DNA from: Cytobacillus gottheilii
GTDB taxonomy: Bacteria > Bacillota > Bacilli > Bacillales > Cytobacillaceae
Length of the DNA: 59,221 nucleotides
Direction: 5' to 3'
Assembly: GCF_900166665.1 (NCBI RefSeq)
Contig: NZ_LT800494.1
Span: forward strand, 1,563,732-1,622,952
The translations under genes were made by a program, and so were the position numbers. The notes beneath the pieces were generated by a model. It ran no database searches. It had not been told where the DNA came from and saw only the letters and a program-made list of their open reading frames with translations. Shown here one piece after another: positions 45,020 through 53,961 of the stretch (position 1 is its first letter; each line of letters opens with the position of its first letter).

Positions 45020-45053
45020 GCGTTCAGGAGAACATTTCTTCTGAACGCTTTCC
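45020..45053 (+). terminator. Hairpin between artP and artQ
   Basis: GCGTTCAG (45020-45027) and CTGAACGC (45041-45048) pair, then TTTCCC. Likely a partial terminator that lets the binding protein be made in excess over the membrane parts. Confidence 0.6.
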
Positions 45054-45165
45054 CTTCTATAACACAATCCGGCTCAAATCCTATGCAAATACTTATATGG
45101 CATTTTTATAGGATTTGAGCTGTTTCGTATTCAATTGGTCTATTAAATATGAGAGGATTATTATC

Positions 45166-45825
45166 ATGACATTCGATTTTACTTCTATCCTCCCTTCCCT
45201 GCCATTTATCTTAAAAGGTATTTTGGTCACAGTGCAAATTGTCCTTTTGGCAGGAGTAATTGGGTTTATATTAGGAATTATTTTATCGTTATTTAAAATC
45301 AGTTCTATTAAGGTTCTTGGCATTTTCGCGGATATATATACATCTATTTTCCGAGGAACACCGCTTATATTGCAGCTGATGATTATTTATTTTGGCTCAC
45401 CGCAAATATTCGGATATCAAATTGAAGAAGTCACAGCCGCTGTAGCTGCTTTTGCTCTGAATTCGGCTGCGTATATTTCTGAAATTATCCGGGCGGGTAT
45501 TCAAGCTGTGGACAAGGGGCAAAGCGAAGCGGCAATGGCGCTAGGAGTGCCATATCGTCCGATGATGCTAAATATTATCCTGCCTCAGGCTATGAAAAAT
45601 ATTTTACCCGCTCTAATGAATGAATTTATTACACTTACAAAAGAATCAGCTATTGTAACAACGATTGGTGTAATGGATATCATGCGCAGAGCTTATATTA
45701 TTGGTGCTGATAAATTTAGGTTTATTGAGCCGTTATTATTGGCCGGCTTAATTTATTATATTATGGTTATTACGTTAACCTTCCTCGGCAAACTCGTCGA
45801 AAGGAGAATGAAGCGCAGTGATTAA
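45166..45825 (+). CDS. artQ: Amino-acid ABC transporter permease
   Basis: 219-residue polytopic permease of the His/Glu/Gln/Arg family (YqiY/ArtQ). Membrane segments are clear ([26 protein letters not shown] and others). The EAA loop that contacts the ATPase is [42 protein letters not shown] is typical of the family. The start is the ATG at 45166 following GAGAGGATTATTATC. It overlaps artR by 8 bases. Confidence 0.94.
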   Translation: MTFDFTSILPSLPFILKGILVTVQIVLLAGVIGFILGIILSLFKISSIKVLGIFADIYTSIFRGTPLILQLMIIYFGSPQIFGYQIEEVTAAVAAFALNSAAYISEIIRAGIQAVDKGQSEAAMALGVPYRPMMLNIILPQAMKNILPALMNEFITLTKESAIVTTIGVMDIMRRAYIIGADKFRFIEPLLLAGLIYYIMVITLTFLGKLVERRMKRSD

Positions 45826-46540
45826 AATTGAAAATTTGCATAAAAGCTTTGGTCAGCTGGAGGTTTTAAAGGGGATTTCAACGTCCATTAAGGATGGAGA
45901 GGTTGTCGCGATTATTGGACCATCTGGTTCAGGAAAATCGACGTTCCTTCGCTGCATTAATTTATTGGAAACACCTACGAACGGGAACATTTTGATTAAC
46001 GATCAGGATATTACAAACAAAAAAACAGACATTATGAAAGTCCGTGAAAATGTCGGAATGGTATTTCAGCATTTTCACTTGTTTCCTCATAAAACAGTTC
46101 TCGAAAATCTCACGTATGCCCCGATCAAGGTGAAAGGGAAATCAAAGCAGGAAGCAGAAAAAAAGGGGCTGCAATTGCTTGAGCAAGTCGGCTTGGCAGC
46201 AAAAGCAAATGAGTATCCGAACCGTCTTTCAGGTGGGCAAAAGCAGAGGGTTGCCATTGCACGTGCATTAGCAATGGAACCAGAAGTTATGCTTTTCGAT
46301 GAACCAACATCTGCTCTTGATCCCGAAATGGTAAAAGAAGTATTAGACGTTATGAAGTCACTTGCACATACAGGTATGACAATGGCAATCGTGACGCATG
46401 AAATGGGATTTGCGCGTGAAGTAGCAGACAGAGTACTATTTTTAGATGGAGGCAATCTGGTTGAAGATGCTCCTCCTTCTGAATTCTTCACAAATCCTTC
46501 AACAAATCGCGCAAAAGATTTCTTGCAAAAAATGTTGTAA
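45818..46540 (+). CDS. artR: Amino-acid ABC transporter ATPase
   Basis: 240-residue ABC ATPase (YqiZ/ArtR) driving polar amino-acid uptake. Walker [10 protein letters not shown]-loop [13 protein letters not shown], signature LSGGQKQR, Walker [16 protein letters not shown]-loop [13 protein letters not shown] start inside the end of artQ, preceded by AAAGGAGAATG. It completes the operon; a weak hairpin (AAAGATGGTC...GATCATCTTTTT, 46561-46588) follows. Confidence 0.95.
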   Translation: MIKIENLHKSFGQLEVLKGISTSIKDGEVVAIIGPSGSGKSTFLRCINLLETPTNGNILINDQDITNKKTDIMKVRENVGMVFQHFHLFPHKTVLENLTYAPIKVKGKSKQEAEKKGLQLLEQVGLAAKANEYPNRLSGGQKQRVAIARALAMEPEVMLFDEPTSALDPEMVKEVLDVMKSLAHTGMTMAIVTHEMGFAREVADRVLFLDGGNLVEDAPPSEFFTNPSTNRAKDFLQKML

Positions 46541-46796
46541 TGGTTATATGCTTATAGTAAAAGATGGTCAGATGATGATCATCTTTTTGTATTTTGTTAC
46601 CTTAAGCTTTATAGAAACAGTGCAGCAATTGATTATTTACAGGTCTTTATTTGAACAATAGGCTAATTTTTAAAAATTAATCATAAAATATACAATAAGA
46701 TGTTCCAATGCTAAAGGCAGGGCGCGAAAGAGAAGTTCTAATTACTTCTGCTAAAAATACATAAACATTTACTAATGAACATACGGGAGTTTTGCT

Positions 46797-47792
46797 ATGA
46801 AGTTTCGAATTGGATACAGAACGATTAAAACAGCTGTTGGTACATCCATTGCCATCATGATCGCACAAATGTTTGGGTTGGAAAATTATGTTTCTGCGGG
46901 AATTATCACTATTCTTTGCATTCAAGTGACGAAAAAAAAATCATTAATGGCTTCATGGGCTCGATTTTTTGCATGTCTCATGTCAATGGTTTTCGCATCT
47001 CTCTTTTTTGAATTAATTGCTTTTCATCCATTGGTTATTGGGTTATTGCTGCTTTTCTTCATCCCGGTAACTGTGATGATGAAAGTGAATGATGGGATTG
47101 TCACAAGCTCAGTCATTATTTTACATATATATAATGCAGGAGAAGTATCAAGAGAGCTGTTACTCAACGAATTAGGACTTATAACAATTGGAATTGGTGT
47201 AGCTTTACTTGCTAATTTATATATGCCAAGTCTTGATGGAAAGCTGATTGAATATCAGCAGCGTATAGAGGAAAATTTTAAAATCATGTTTGAAGAAATC
47301 GTCCAGTATCTGCGTACCAACGAAAGCAATTGGGACGGCAGCGAGCTGACGGAAACCTATGCACTGATTGAAGAAGCGAGAGCTCTTGCCAACAGAGATA
47401 CGGAAAATCGCTTTATTCAGCAAGAGAACTTATATTACAGTTATTTTCGCATGAGAGAAAAACAATTTGAAATCATTGAACGGGTGTTGCCAAGCATCAC
47501 GTCCATCTCGCTTCAGCTTGAGCAGGGGGAAATGATCGCTGATTTTATTGAGGAGCTTTCAGAGCATATTCATCCGGGCAACACGGCAATTGTGTATATT
47601 GAAAAGCTGCTGCGCATGCGGCTTCAATTTCAAAATATGGAGCTTCCAAAAACTCGCGAGGAATTTGAAGCGCGTGCTGCATTGCTCCATTTCACACAAG
47701 AAATGGAACAATATTTAATCATTAAAAGTAATTTTAAAGGAATGAAAATGAAAAAGGGGCTGAATCAAAAACAGGTGAATGAAGCAAACTAA
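46797..47792 (+). CDS. yqjA: Aromatic acid exporter family membrane protein YqjA
   Basis: 331 residues: about five N-terminal membrane segments up to residue 145 (IKTAVGTSIAIMIAQMFGL, VSAGIITILCIQV, FFACLMSMVFASLFFELIAF, LVIGLLLLFFIPVTVMM, ELGLITIGIGVALLANLYM) and a long helical cytoplasmic domain. This is the ArAE_1/DUF939 family, YqjA in B. subtilis. Transport substrate unknown. ACGGGAGTTTTGCT precedes the ATG. It probably forms a unit with the L,D-transpeptidase gene 24 bases downstream. Confidence 0.88.
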   Translation: MKFRIGYRTIKTAVGTSIAIMIAQMFGLENYVSAGIITILCIQVTKKKSLMASWARFFACLMSMVFASLFFELIAFHPLVIGLLLLFFIPVTVMMKVNDGIVTSSVIILHIYNAGEVSRELLLNELGLITIGIGVALLANLYMPSLDGKLIEYQQRIEENFKIMFEEIVQYLRTNESNWDGSELTETYALIEEARALANRDTENRFIQQENLYYSYFRMREKQFEIIERVLPSITSISLQLEQGEMIADFIEELSEHIHPGNTAIVYIEKLLRMRLQFQNMELPKTREEFEARAALLHFTQEMEQYLIIKSNFKGMKMKKGLNQKQVNEAN

Positions 47793-47816
47793 GAGAAAAA
47801 GGATGGAGTGAGAACA

Positions 47817-48329
47817 ATGCTGAAATTCCTTACATCCTTGCTTCTACTAGGAGTTGTTTCACCTATATGGCCTCTTGGTCCGAATCCCCTTCCAGGCGAT
47901 CCCTTTGTCATTGTGAATAAAAAAACAAATGAAGCTGCTTATATTGATGAAAATATAGTTCAAACCGTATACCGTGCTGCTACGGGAAAAACAGAGGAAT
48001 TAACGCCTGAAGGTTTATTCACCATAACCGTTAAAGCAACAGAACCTTACTACAGAAAGAAAGATATTCCGGGCGGAGATCCGGAAAATCCGCTTGGGAC
48101 ACGCTGGATTGGCTTTGACGCAGAAAATTCAGATGGGCGAACATACGGAATTCATGGAACAAATAATCCTGCTTCGATCGGAACCTATGCATCCTTAGGC
48201 TGTATACGGCTGCAAAATGAACATGTAGAAGCACTATATGATCAGGTGCCGTTGGGAACAAAGGTGCTAGTGATTGCAACAGAGCAAAGCTTTGAGGAAA
48301 TCGCAAAAGGGTATGGAGCTATAAAATGA
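47817..48329 (+). CDS. L,D-transpeptidase (YkuD domain) YqjB-like
   Basis: 170-residue secreted protein: N-terminal signal peptide (LKFLTSLLLLGVVSPIWPLG) followed by one YkuD domain. DPFVIVNKKTNEAAYIDENIV opens the domain, and the catalytic signature YGIHGTNNPASIGTYASLGCIRL contains the His and nucleophilic Cys. Such enzymes form 3-3 peptidoglycan cross-links or link proteins to the wall. No LysM domain, unlike B. subtilis YkuD. GGATGGAGTG lies before the ATG at 47817; an in-frame GTG at 47808 overlaps it. Its position after yqjA fits B. subtilis yqjB. Confidence 0.88.
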   Translation: MLKFLTSLLLLGVVSPIWPLGPNPLPGDPFVIVNKKTNEAAYIDENIVQTVYRAATGKTEELTPEGLFTITVKATEPYYRKKDIPGGDPENPLGTRWIGFDAENSDGRTYGIHGTNNPASIGTYASLGCIRLQNEHVEALYDQVPLGTKVLVIATEQSFEEIAKGYGAIK

Positions 48330-48372
48330 TCATGTATAAAAGTCATGCATTCCATAAAGGTTAGACCACACG

Positions 48373-48403
48373 AAAAACCGCTTGATGTTCTAAGCGGTTT
48401 TTT
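48373..48403 (+). terminator. Terminator of yqjA-L,D-transpeptidase unit
   Basis: AAAAACCGCTT and AAGCGGTTTTTTT pair around GATGTTCT. Confidence 0.9.
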
Positions 48404-48448
48404 TATGTCTCTATAATGTACTGCGTAACAGTTCTCACTAGAGAAGAT

Positions 48449-48841
48449 TTACTCTTCTTGAACCTCTAGATTTTTATAAAAGTCATCCACAATTGGAAAT
48501 AGATCTGGATGTGTATAATAGTAATGGTCGTTTACTGAACTTAGCGAAAATCTAAAAGGGAACTCTCCCTCTTGATGCAGTGATAAAGAGTATGTAAAGC
48601 CACTTTGGTCTTCTTGATTTTTTTCAGGTATAAACTGCGTATCTTTGATCTGACTTAAAAAGTCATCTATCAATTCTTTATCTTTTATAATTTTTTTATA
48701 TCCTGTACTTCCATCAAGGATGTTAATTTGAGTTACATCTTCAAGACCTTTCTCGTAAAATTCCGAAAGCGTTTTTGTCTCTAAACCACACCCTGTAATG
48801 AAAGAGCACAATAGAAATATAAGGAATAATTTAATTTTCAT
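48449..48841 (-). CDS. Uncharacterised lipoprotein
   Basis: 130 residues with a lipoprotein signal peptide: MKIKLFLIFLLCSFITGCGL, lipobox ITGC with Cys18. The mature part is hydrophilic (QINILDGSTGYKKIIKDKELIDDFLSQIKDTQF ... YSLSLHQEGEFPFRFSLSSVNDHYYY). No family recognised with certainty. AAAGGGGAATTC precedes the ATG. It may be co-transcribed with the gene upstream on the same strand (48901-49389), 59 bases away. Confidence 0.72.
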   Translation of the reverse strand: MKIKLFLIFLLCSFITGCGLETKTLSEFYEKGLEDVTQINILDGSTGYKKIIKDKELIDDFLSQIKDTQFIPEKNQEDQSGFTYSLSLHQEGEFPFRFSLSSVNDHYYYTHPDLFPIVDDFYKNLEVQEE

Positions 48842-48900
48842 ATAGAATTCCCCTTTTTATTTATAGACGGGAATTCATGAGTTAAGTTACAGTTTTTGAG

Positions 48901-49389
48901 CTAAAAGTCAAACCGATCTGGAACCCAAATAGCAATCTCTTCTCCTGGTACAGCAACAACAAGCCATAACTCCTCTTCATCTTCTACACCAGCCTGCCAG
49001 CATTCATACATTTCATTTGAACCGTTTAAAAAGATCGTATAGCCGTTCTCTAGCGTAAGCAGCAGATGTGGAGCCGTTTCTCTTAGTTGTACATCGGTTA
49101 CTTTCTGTCTTCGGATACGATAAATCCTATTATATTGTTCTGCCTCTGTATAATCTTTTATTTCATCTTCATTAGCTGGGTATTTTATAGGCGGATTTTC
49201 GTATAAGCACCATTTTGATTCTATATTCAAGTATAATTGGCCGCCAAAATCCTCAATCTCCTTGTAATTTGTAAAATAAAGCTTCAGTGTCGAAGGAGAG
49301 GTGCCAAATTGTAATCCGTCCACCTGTGTGCCGATGAATAGATGTTTTAATATTCGTTCAGCCTGAACTTTGTCCCGTGCATTTAACAT
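48901..49389 (-). CDS. Uncharacterised 162-residue protein
   Basis: No family recognised. 162 residues, no signal peptide or membrane segment. N-terminal helix MLNARDKVQAERILKHLFIG, then a beta-rich body (STLKLYFTNYKEIEDFGGQLYLNIESKWCLYE, HLLLTLENGYTIFLNGSNEMYECWQAG, EELWLVVAVPGEEIAIWVP). Start at 49389, because GGAGTG lies 5 bases before that ATG and overlaps the upstream in-frame codons. Composition is like the rest of the chromosome. Confidence 0.65.
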   Translation of the reverse strand: MLNARDKVQAERILKHLFIGTQVDGLQFGTSPSTLKLYFTNYKEIEDFGGQLYLNIESKWCLYENPPIKYPANEDEIKDYTEAEQYNRIYRIRRQKVTDVQLRETAPHLLLTLENGYTIFLNGSNEMYECWQAGVEDEEELWLVVAVPGEEIAIWVPDRFDF

Positions 49390-49421
49390 ATCAACACTCC
49401 TACATACCAGCATAAAAAATA

Positions 49422-49453
49422 AAAGCGTGATTCAGATGTGAATTCACGCTTCT
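49422..49453 (-). terminator. Terminator of the Prli42-like gene
   Basis: AAGCGTGA and TCACGCTT pair; on the minus strand the stem is followed by TTTATTTTTT. It lies just below the 30-residue gene. Confidence 0.65.
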
Positions 49454-49509
49454 TACATACGGTTATTTTCATATACATTCATTTTGTTGCGGCAGTGAAA
49501 TCGCCTTTA

Positions 49510-49602
49510 TTAAAATAGCATCGATAATCCCATTAGTAATGTGGATGCGAGCATGATAAAGATCATAACGTAAACAATAATTTTTTGTGCTTTTTTAGAC
49601 AA
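49510..49602 (-). CDS. Stressosome-associated Prli42-like miniprotein
   Basis: 30 residues: MSKKAQKIIVYVMIFIMLAS followed by TLLMGLSMLF. A short basic N-terminus and a single membrane helix, the pattern of Prli42, the small membrane anchor that tethers the stressosome in Listeria and has homologues in Bacillus. TTG start; AGGAGGATGACCG lies directly upstream, a near-consensus ribosome binding site. A hairpin terminator follows. Recognition rests on family memory; the small size limits certainty. Confidence 0.8.
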   Translation of the reverse strand: MSKKAQKIIVYVMIFIMLASTLLMGLSMLF

Positions 49603-49778
49603 CGGTCATCCTCCTATCATTATGATAATTATATTTTACTAGGTATTGAGAAAATCGCAAGAGTTGTGGGCAAAACTTATTTTGTTTATGGCTGGATGAA
49701 TGATTTTGACTGTCCTGGTACATATTAACATAATTATAATGTGCTTTTTCTCCAACCATGATAAAGAGGTGACTGGAC

Positions 49779-50183
49779 ATGATTAAGAAAATCGATCACA
49801 TTGGCATTGCCGTGTCATCACTTGAAAAAATATTACCTTTTTATATAGACATTATACAGCTGGAGCTCTTGCATATAGAGGAAGTAGAGAGCGAAGGGGT
49901 AAGGATCGCTTTTATAGCAGCTGGTGAAACAAAAATTGAACTAATAGAACCGATAAATGAAGAAAGTGCCGTAGCGCGATATATTCGGAAATTTGGTGAA
50001 GGAATGCATCATATCGCGTTTGCGGTAGATTCAATTGAAAAGAGAATAGAAGATATAAATGCTAAAGGAATTAGAATGCTCAACAGCCAGCCAAAATCAG
50101 GAGCAGGCGGTGCAGCTGTTGCATTTATGCATCCCCATTCTACTGGAAGAGTGTTAGTTGAGTTGTGTGAGAGAAAGGAATGA
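49779..50183 (+). CDS. mce: Methylmalonyl-CoA epimerase
   Basis: 134-residue VOC-fold enzyme interconverting (R)- and (S)-methylmalonyl-CoA. Metal ligand regions: IDHIGIAVSSLEKILPFYIDIIQ, IKFIELIEP-like KIELIEPINEESAVARYIRKFGEGMHHIAFAV, and GRVLVELCE at the end. YqjC in B. subtilis. AAAGAGGTGACTGGAC precedes the ATG. It overlaps mmdA by ATGA. Confidence 0.92.
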   Translation: MIKKIDHIGIAVSSLEKILPFYIDIIQLELLHIEEVESEGVRIAFIAAGETKIELIEPINEESAVARYIRKFGEGMHHIAFAVDSIEKRIEDINAKGIRMLNSQPKSGAGGAAVAFMHPHSTGRVLVELCERKE

Positions 50184-51742
50184 CAAGTCCATTGGCTGAT
50201 ATTTATGAAAAAATGAATGAACTATATCTGCTCCGCCAAAAGGGTGAGCTTGGCGGCGGTGATGAACAATTGGCCCGCCAGCAGGCAAAAGGAAAGCTGA
50301 CTGCACGTGAAAGAATCAAATTACTTGTAGATGCTGACACTTTCGTAGAATTGAACCCCTTTATGGAGCACCGCAGCCAGGACTTTGGGTTAGAACAGCA
50401 GAAGATATCAGGTGATGGAGTTGTGACCGGATATGGAAAGGTAAATGGGCGTCCGATCTTTCTTTTTTCACAGGATTTTACTTGCTTTGGCGGTGCTCTT
50501 GGAGAAATGCATGCCAAGAAAATAGCCCATGTTATGGATTTGGCTGCAGATAATGGGGCTCCTTTTATCGGATTAAATGATTCAGGAGGAGCACGGATTC
50601 AGGAAGGGGTAATGGCGCTTGATGGCTACGGCCAGATTTTTAAAAGAAATGTCATGTATTCGGGGGTCATTCCGCAAATTTCTGTTATATTAGGACCTTG
50701 TGCAGGAGGAGCCGTCTATTCTCCCGCGCTAACAGATTTTGTTTTTATGGCAGAAAAGATCAGTCAAATGTTCATTACCGGACCAAAGGTTATTGAAGCC
50801 GTTACGGGTGAAAAGATTTCAGCAGACGACCTAGGCGGAGCTTATGTGCATAATTACATTAGCGGCAATGCGCATTTTTGCGGAGAGACGGAAGCTGAAG
50901 TGATTGAACAGGTGCGCACTCTTTTAGGCTATTTGCCGCAAAATCATATGGAGAAGCCTGTTATAGTTCCATATCATCATGCAGATGAATTCCGCCCGCA
51001 GCTAACAAAAATTATCCCATCTGATTGTACAAGAACATATGATGTTAAAGCTGTCATTCATGAAATAGCGGATGAACAATCCTTTTTTGAAGTACAGTGT
51101 GGTTTTGCGAAAAACATGGTTGTTGGCTTTGCAAGAATTAAAGGAGAAACGGTTGGACTTGTATGCAATCAGCCAAAAGTAATGGCTGGCAGTCTTGATC
51201 ATGATTCCTCTGATAAAGCAGCACGATTTATCCGTTTTTGTGATTCCTTTAATATTCCGATTATAACCCTTGAAGATGTTACCGGATTTTTCCCGGGAGT
51301 TAAACAGGAGCACTCAGGCATCATTCGCCATGGTGCAAAAATTCTATATGCATATGCAGAAGCCACAGTTCCTAAAATAACAGTTATTCTGAGAAAAGCC
51401 TATGGAGGTGCCTATGTTGCCTTGAATAGCAAATCCATTGGTGCCGATCTGGTTTTTGCTTGGCCAAACGCTGAGGTAGCTGTTATGGGACCGCAGGGAG
51501 CGGCAAATATCATTTTCTCTAAAGAAATTAATGAAAGTGATAATCCAGAAAAAACCAAAGAACAAAAAATAGCAGAATATCGAGAAAAGTTCGCTAATCC
51601 ATATATTGCAGCAAAGAGAGGAATGATCGATGACGTGATTGATCCTCAAGAAACGAGAATTAAGCTAATTCAGTCTTTGGAAATGCTTCACCATAAAAAA
51701 GTGCAGAGGCCGAATAAAAAGCATGGGAATATTCCTTTATAA
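50180..51742 (+). CDS. mmdA: Acyl-CoA (propionyl/methylmalonyl-CoA) carboxyltransferase subunit
   Basis: 520-residue carboxyltransferase beta subunit of the propionyl-CoA carboxylase/methylmalonyl-CoA decarboxylase type (YqjD). Two crotonase-like halves: N-terminal GQQAKGKLTARERIKLLVD-like region, DFTCFGGALGEMHAKKI, GLNDSGGARIQEGV, GPCAGGAVYSPALTDF; C-terminal FCDSFNIPIITLEDVTGFFPG, RKAYGGAYVALNSKSIGADLVFAWPNAEVAVMGPQGAANIIF. With the epimerase it fits propionyl-CoA handling. Its biotin carboxylase/carrier partner is not adjacent, unless AccBC-like proteins serve. Confidence 0.92.
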   Translation: MTSPLADIYEKMNELYLLRQKGELGGGDEQLARQQAKGKLTARERIKLLVDADTFVELNPFMEHRSQDFGLEQQKISGDGVVTGYGKVNGRPIFLFSQDFTCFGGALGEMHAKKIAHVMDLAADNGAPFIGLNDSGGARIQEGVMALDGYGQIFKRNVMYSGVIPQISVILGPCAGGAVYSPALTDFVFMAEKISQMFITGPKVIEAVTGEKISADDLGGAYVHNYISGNAHFCGETEAEVIEQVRTLLGYLPQNHMEKPVIVPYHHADEFRPQLTKIIPSDCTRTYDVKAVIHEIADEQSFFEVQCGFAKNMVVGFARIKGETVGLVCNQPKVMAGSLDHDSSDKAARFIRFCDSFNIPIITLEDVTGFFPGVKQEHSGIIRHGAKILYAYAEATVPKITVILRKAYGGAYVALNSKSIGADLVFAWPNAEVAVMGPQGAANIIFSKEINESDNPEKTKEQKIAEYREKFANPYIAAKRGMIDDVIDPQETRIKLIQSLEMLHHKKVQRPNKKHGNIPL

Positions 51743-51920
51743 ACTTTTTTAGAAGAATTTAATGTGAACCTGGATTTTTGAATTGCTGTTAAAAAGAGTT
51801 TTGCCTGTAAATCTATTTGCTGACATGTTTTGATAAGAGTATACTTAATAGATAAGAAGCTTGAATCTCTTTTATTAGATTCATCTTTACATAATCATAA
51901 GCTTACTTGGAGGTTGGAGA

Positions 51921-53039
51921 ATGATTAACGAGGAAAGATTGTTAAATGAATTTTTAGAGCTTGTGCAAATTGACTCAGAAACAAAACATGAAACACAAAT
52001 TGCAAAAGAATTAAAAAAGAAGTTTCGTGACCTTGGGGTTGAAGTTTACGAAGATGACACGACGGAGCAAACCGGTCATGGAGCAGGTAACTTAATCTGT
52101 ACGCTTCAAGGAACAAAAGAAGGAGTAGATCCAATTTACTTCACTTCTCATATGGATACAGTTGTTCCTGGGAATGGAATTAAGCCCGCTATTAAGGATG
52201 GATATGTGGTAACCGATGGCACAACGATTCTTGGTGCGGATGATAAAGCAGGTCTGGCAGTTATGCTTGAAATCGTTAAAGTGCTGAAAGAGCAAAATAT
52301 TGAGCATGGTACGATTCAATTCATTATAACTGTTGGGGAAGAGTCCGGTCTTGTTGGAGCAAAAGTGCTCGATCCAGCCCTGTTAAAAGCGAAGTTTGGC
52401 TATGCGCTTGATAGCGATGGAAAGGTCGGCAATATCGTTGTTGCTGCTCCGACACAAGCAAAGGTAAAAGCAAGAATTATTGGAAAAACTGCACATGCTG
52501 GAGTTGCTCCTGAAAAAGGCATTTCTGCGATTACCATTGCGTCTAAAGCGATTGCTAGAATGCCGCTTGGCAGAATTGATGAAGAAACGACAGCCAATAT
52601 TGGCCGCTTTGAAGGCGGACAGCAAACAAATATCGTATGTGACCGTGTCGATATTTTAGCAGAAGCACGTTCCTTAATTGGTGAAAAGATGGAACAGCAG
52701 GTTGCTAAAATGAAGGAAGCCTTTGAAAGTGCTGCTGAAGAAATGGGCGGAAAAGCAGAAGTCGAAATTGAAGTTATGTATCCTGGCTTTAAATTTGCTG
52801 CAGGAGACCATGTAGTGGAAGTGGCACGCAAAGCTGCAGAGAAGATCGGCAGAAGCTGCGAACTGCTTCATAGCGGCGGCGGAAGTGATGCCAATGTGAT
52901 TGCAGGCTTTGGTGTTCCAACAGTGAATCTGGCTGTAGGCTATGAAGAAATTCATACAACAAATGAGCGCATGCCAGTTGAAGAATTAAACAAATTAGCA
53001 GAGATGGTCATTGCGATTATTGAAGAAGTATCTGCTTAA
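51921..53039 (+). CDS. yqjE: M20/M42-type peptidase (PepT-like, YqjE)
   Basis: 372-residue zinc peptidase of the PepT/M20 group. Metal and catalytic residues: FTSHMDTVVPG (His, Asp), TTILGADDKAGLAVMLE (Asp), TVGEESGLVGAK (general base Glu plus Glu), ALDSDGKVG, HSGGGSDANVIAGFGVPTVNL and EEIHTTNERM (His). The dimerisation domain sits at about 180-290. It is predicted to release amino acids from small peptides in the cytoplasm. TTGGAGGTTGGAGA is the ribosome binding site. Confidence 0.92.
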   Translation: MINEERLLNEFLELVQIDSETKHETQIAKELKKKFRDLGVEVYEDDTTEQTGHGAGNLICTLQGTKEGVDPIYFTSHMDTVVPGNGIKPAIKDGYVVTDGTTILGADDKAGLAVMLEIVKVLKEQNIEHGTIQFIITVGEESGLVGAKVLDPALLKAKFGYALDSDGKVGNIVVAAPTQAKVKARIIGKTAHAGVAPEKGISAITIASKAIARMPLGRIDEETTANIGRFEGGQQTNIVCDRVDILAEARSLIGEKMEQQVAKMKEAFESAAEEMGGKAEVEIEVMYPGFKFAAGDHVVEVARKAAEKIGRSCELLHSGGGSDANVIAGFGVPTVNLAVGYEEIHTTNERMPVEELNKLAEMVIAIIEEVSA

Positions 53040-53078
53040 AAAATAATGAAATCCTAAAAAAAGTGTTTAAGCTTTTAT

Positions 53079-53138
53079 AAACCTGAGCAATCAGTAGATA
53101 TCCTTAGTGGACTATCTTTCTGATGTTCGGGTTTTTTG
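53079..53138 (+). terminator. Terminator of yqjE
   Basis: AACCTGAGCAATCAG and CTGATGTTCGGGTTTTTT pair, with an inner GATA-TATC stem. T6 follows. Confidence 0.75.
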
Positions 53139-53361
53139 TGGATTGTGGAGGTATGGGGCTTAGACGCTCAATTTCTGCAGTAAGTATGGAAAGCCATTTA
53201 GGCTGCGAAGTTCAGTAGGTTAGATGATTCTGTGAGCAGAAGTATTTTAATTAACTCATTCCTTAGGTCTTTCTGCTCAATTCCAATCCTCCTAATTGTA
53301 CTATTTTTGGTGTGAAATATGGTATATTGGAATTAACATCATTCAAGCAGGGGGATACGAA

Positions 53362-53838
53362 ATGGCTGAAAATAAAAAAGTTGTTGTATTTCGGATTCAA
53401 GGGGAAGAGTATGCTATTCCTATTGAATTTGTCATATCTATTGAGAAAATAGCAGGGATTACGCCAATTCCCCATTTGCCTCATTATGTGAATGGAATTG
53501 CGAAGGTAAGAGACGAGCTGATTCCAGTCATTGACTTGAAGCAAGTTCTCTATCATCAAGGCACAAATCTTGAGGAAGTTTCAAGGAAAATAGTTTTGCA
53601 GACAGAGGAATTGTCAGTTGGGATCATTGTCGACGAGGCAAAAGAAATTATTGATATTCCCAATGAAGCTGTGAAACCTTTAGGCCTTGCAGCCTACCAA
53701 AAAACATCCTATTTTTCAGGTGTAGCAAACCTAAACAGCAAGCTGATTACCTTGATTGATCCTTCTGTACTTGTTGAATCGCTGGAAGGAATTAAGGACA
53801 TTAAAGAATATATGAAAAGTCAAAAACAAATGCAATAA
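53362..53838 (+). CDS. Stand-alone CheW-like domain protein
   Basis: 158 residues, one CheW domain covering nearly all of it: KVVVFRIQGEEYAIPIEFVISIEKIAGITPIPHLPHYVNGIAKVRDELIPVIDLKQVL, SRKIVLQTEELSVGIIVDEAKEIIDIP and FSGVANLNSKLITLIDPSVLVE. CheW proteins couple chemoreceptors to CheA. No receiver domain, so it is not CheV. No other chemotaxis gene is nearby, so it is an orphan. Start ATG at 53362 after AGGGGGATACGA. It takes the place where B. subtilis has yqjG. Confidence 0.9.
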   Translation: MAENKKVVVFRIQGEEYAIPIEFVISIEKIAGITPIPHLPHYVNGIAKVRDELIPVIDLKQVLYHQGTNLEEVSRKIVLQTEELSVGIIVDEAKEIIDIPNEAVKPLGLAAYQKTSYFSGVANLNSKLITLIDPSVLVESLEGIKDIKEYMKSQKQMQ

Positions 53839-53843
53839 GGTGA

Positions 53844-53877
53844 AAAAGAGGAGATCATTTGATATCTCCTCTTTTTC
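53844..53877 (+). terminator. Terminator of the CheW-like gene
   Basis: AAAAGAGGAGAT and ATCTCCTCTTTTT pair around CATTTGAT. Confidence 0.88.
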
Positions 53878-53961
53878 TATCCTTAAACGCTTCAGCTTGT
53901 ATGTAATGAGGTCTGTAATTTGATAAAATAATGATAAACAAGAAACCGGGAAGTGTGATAG

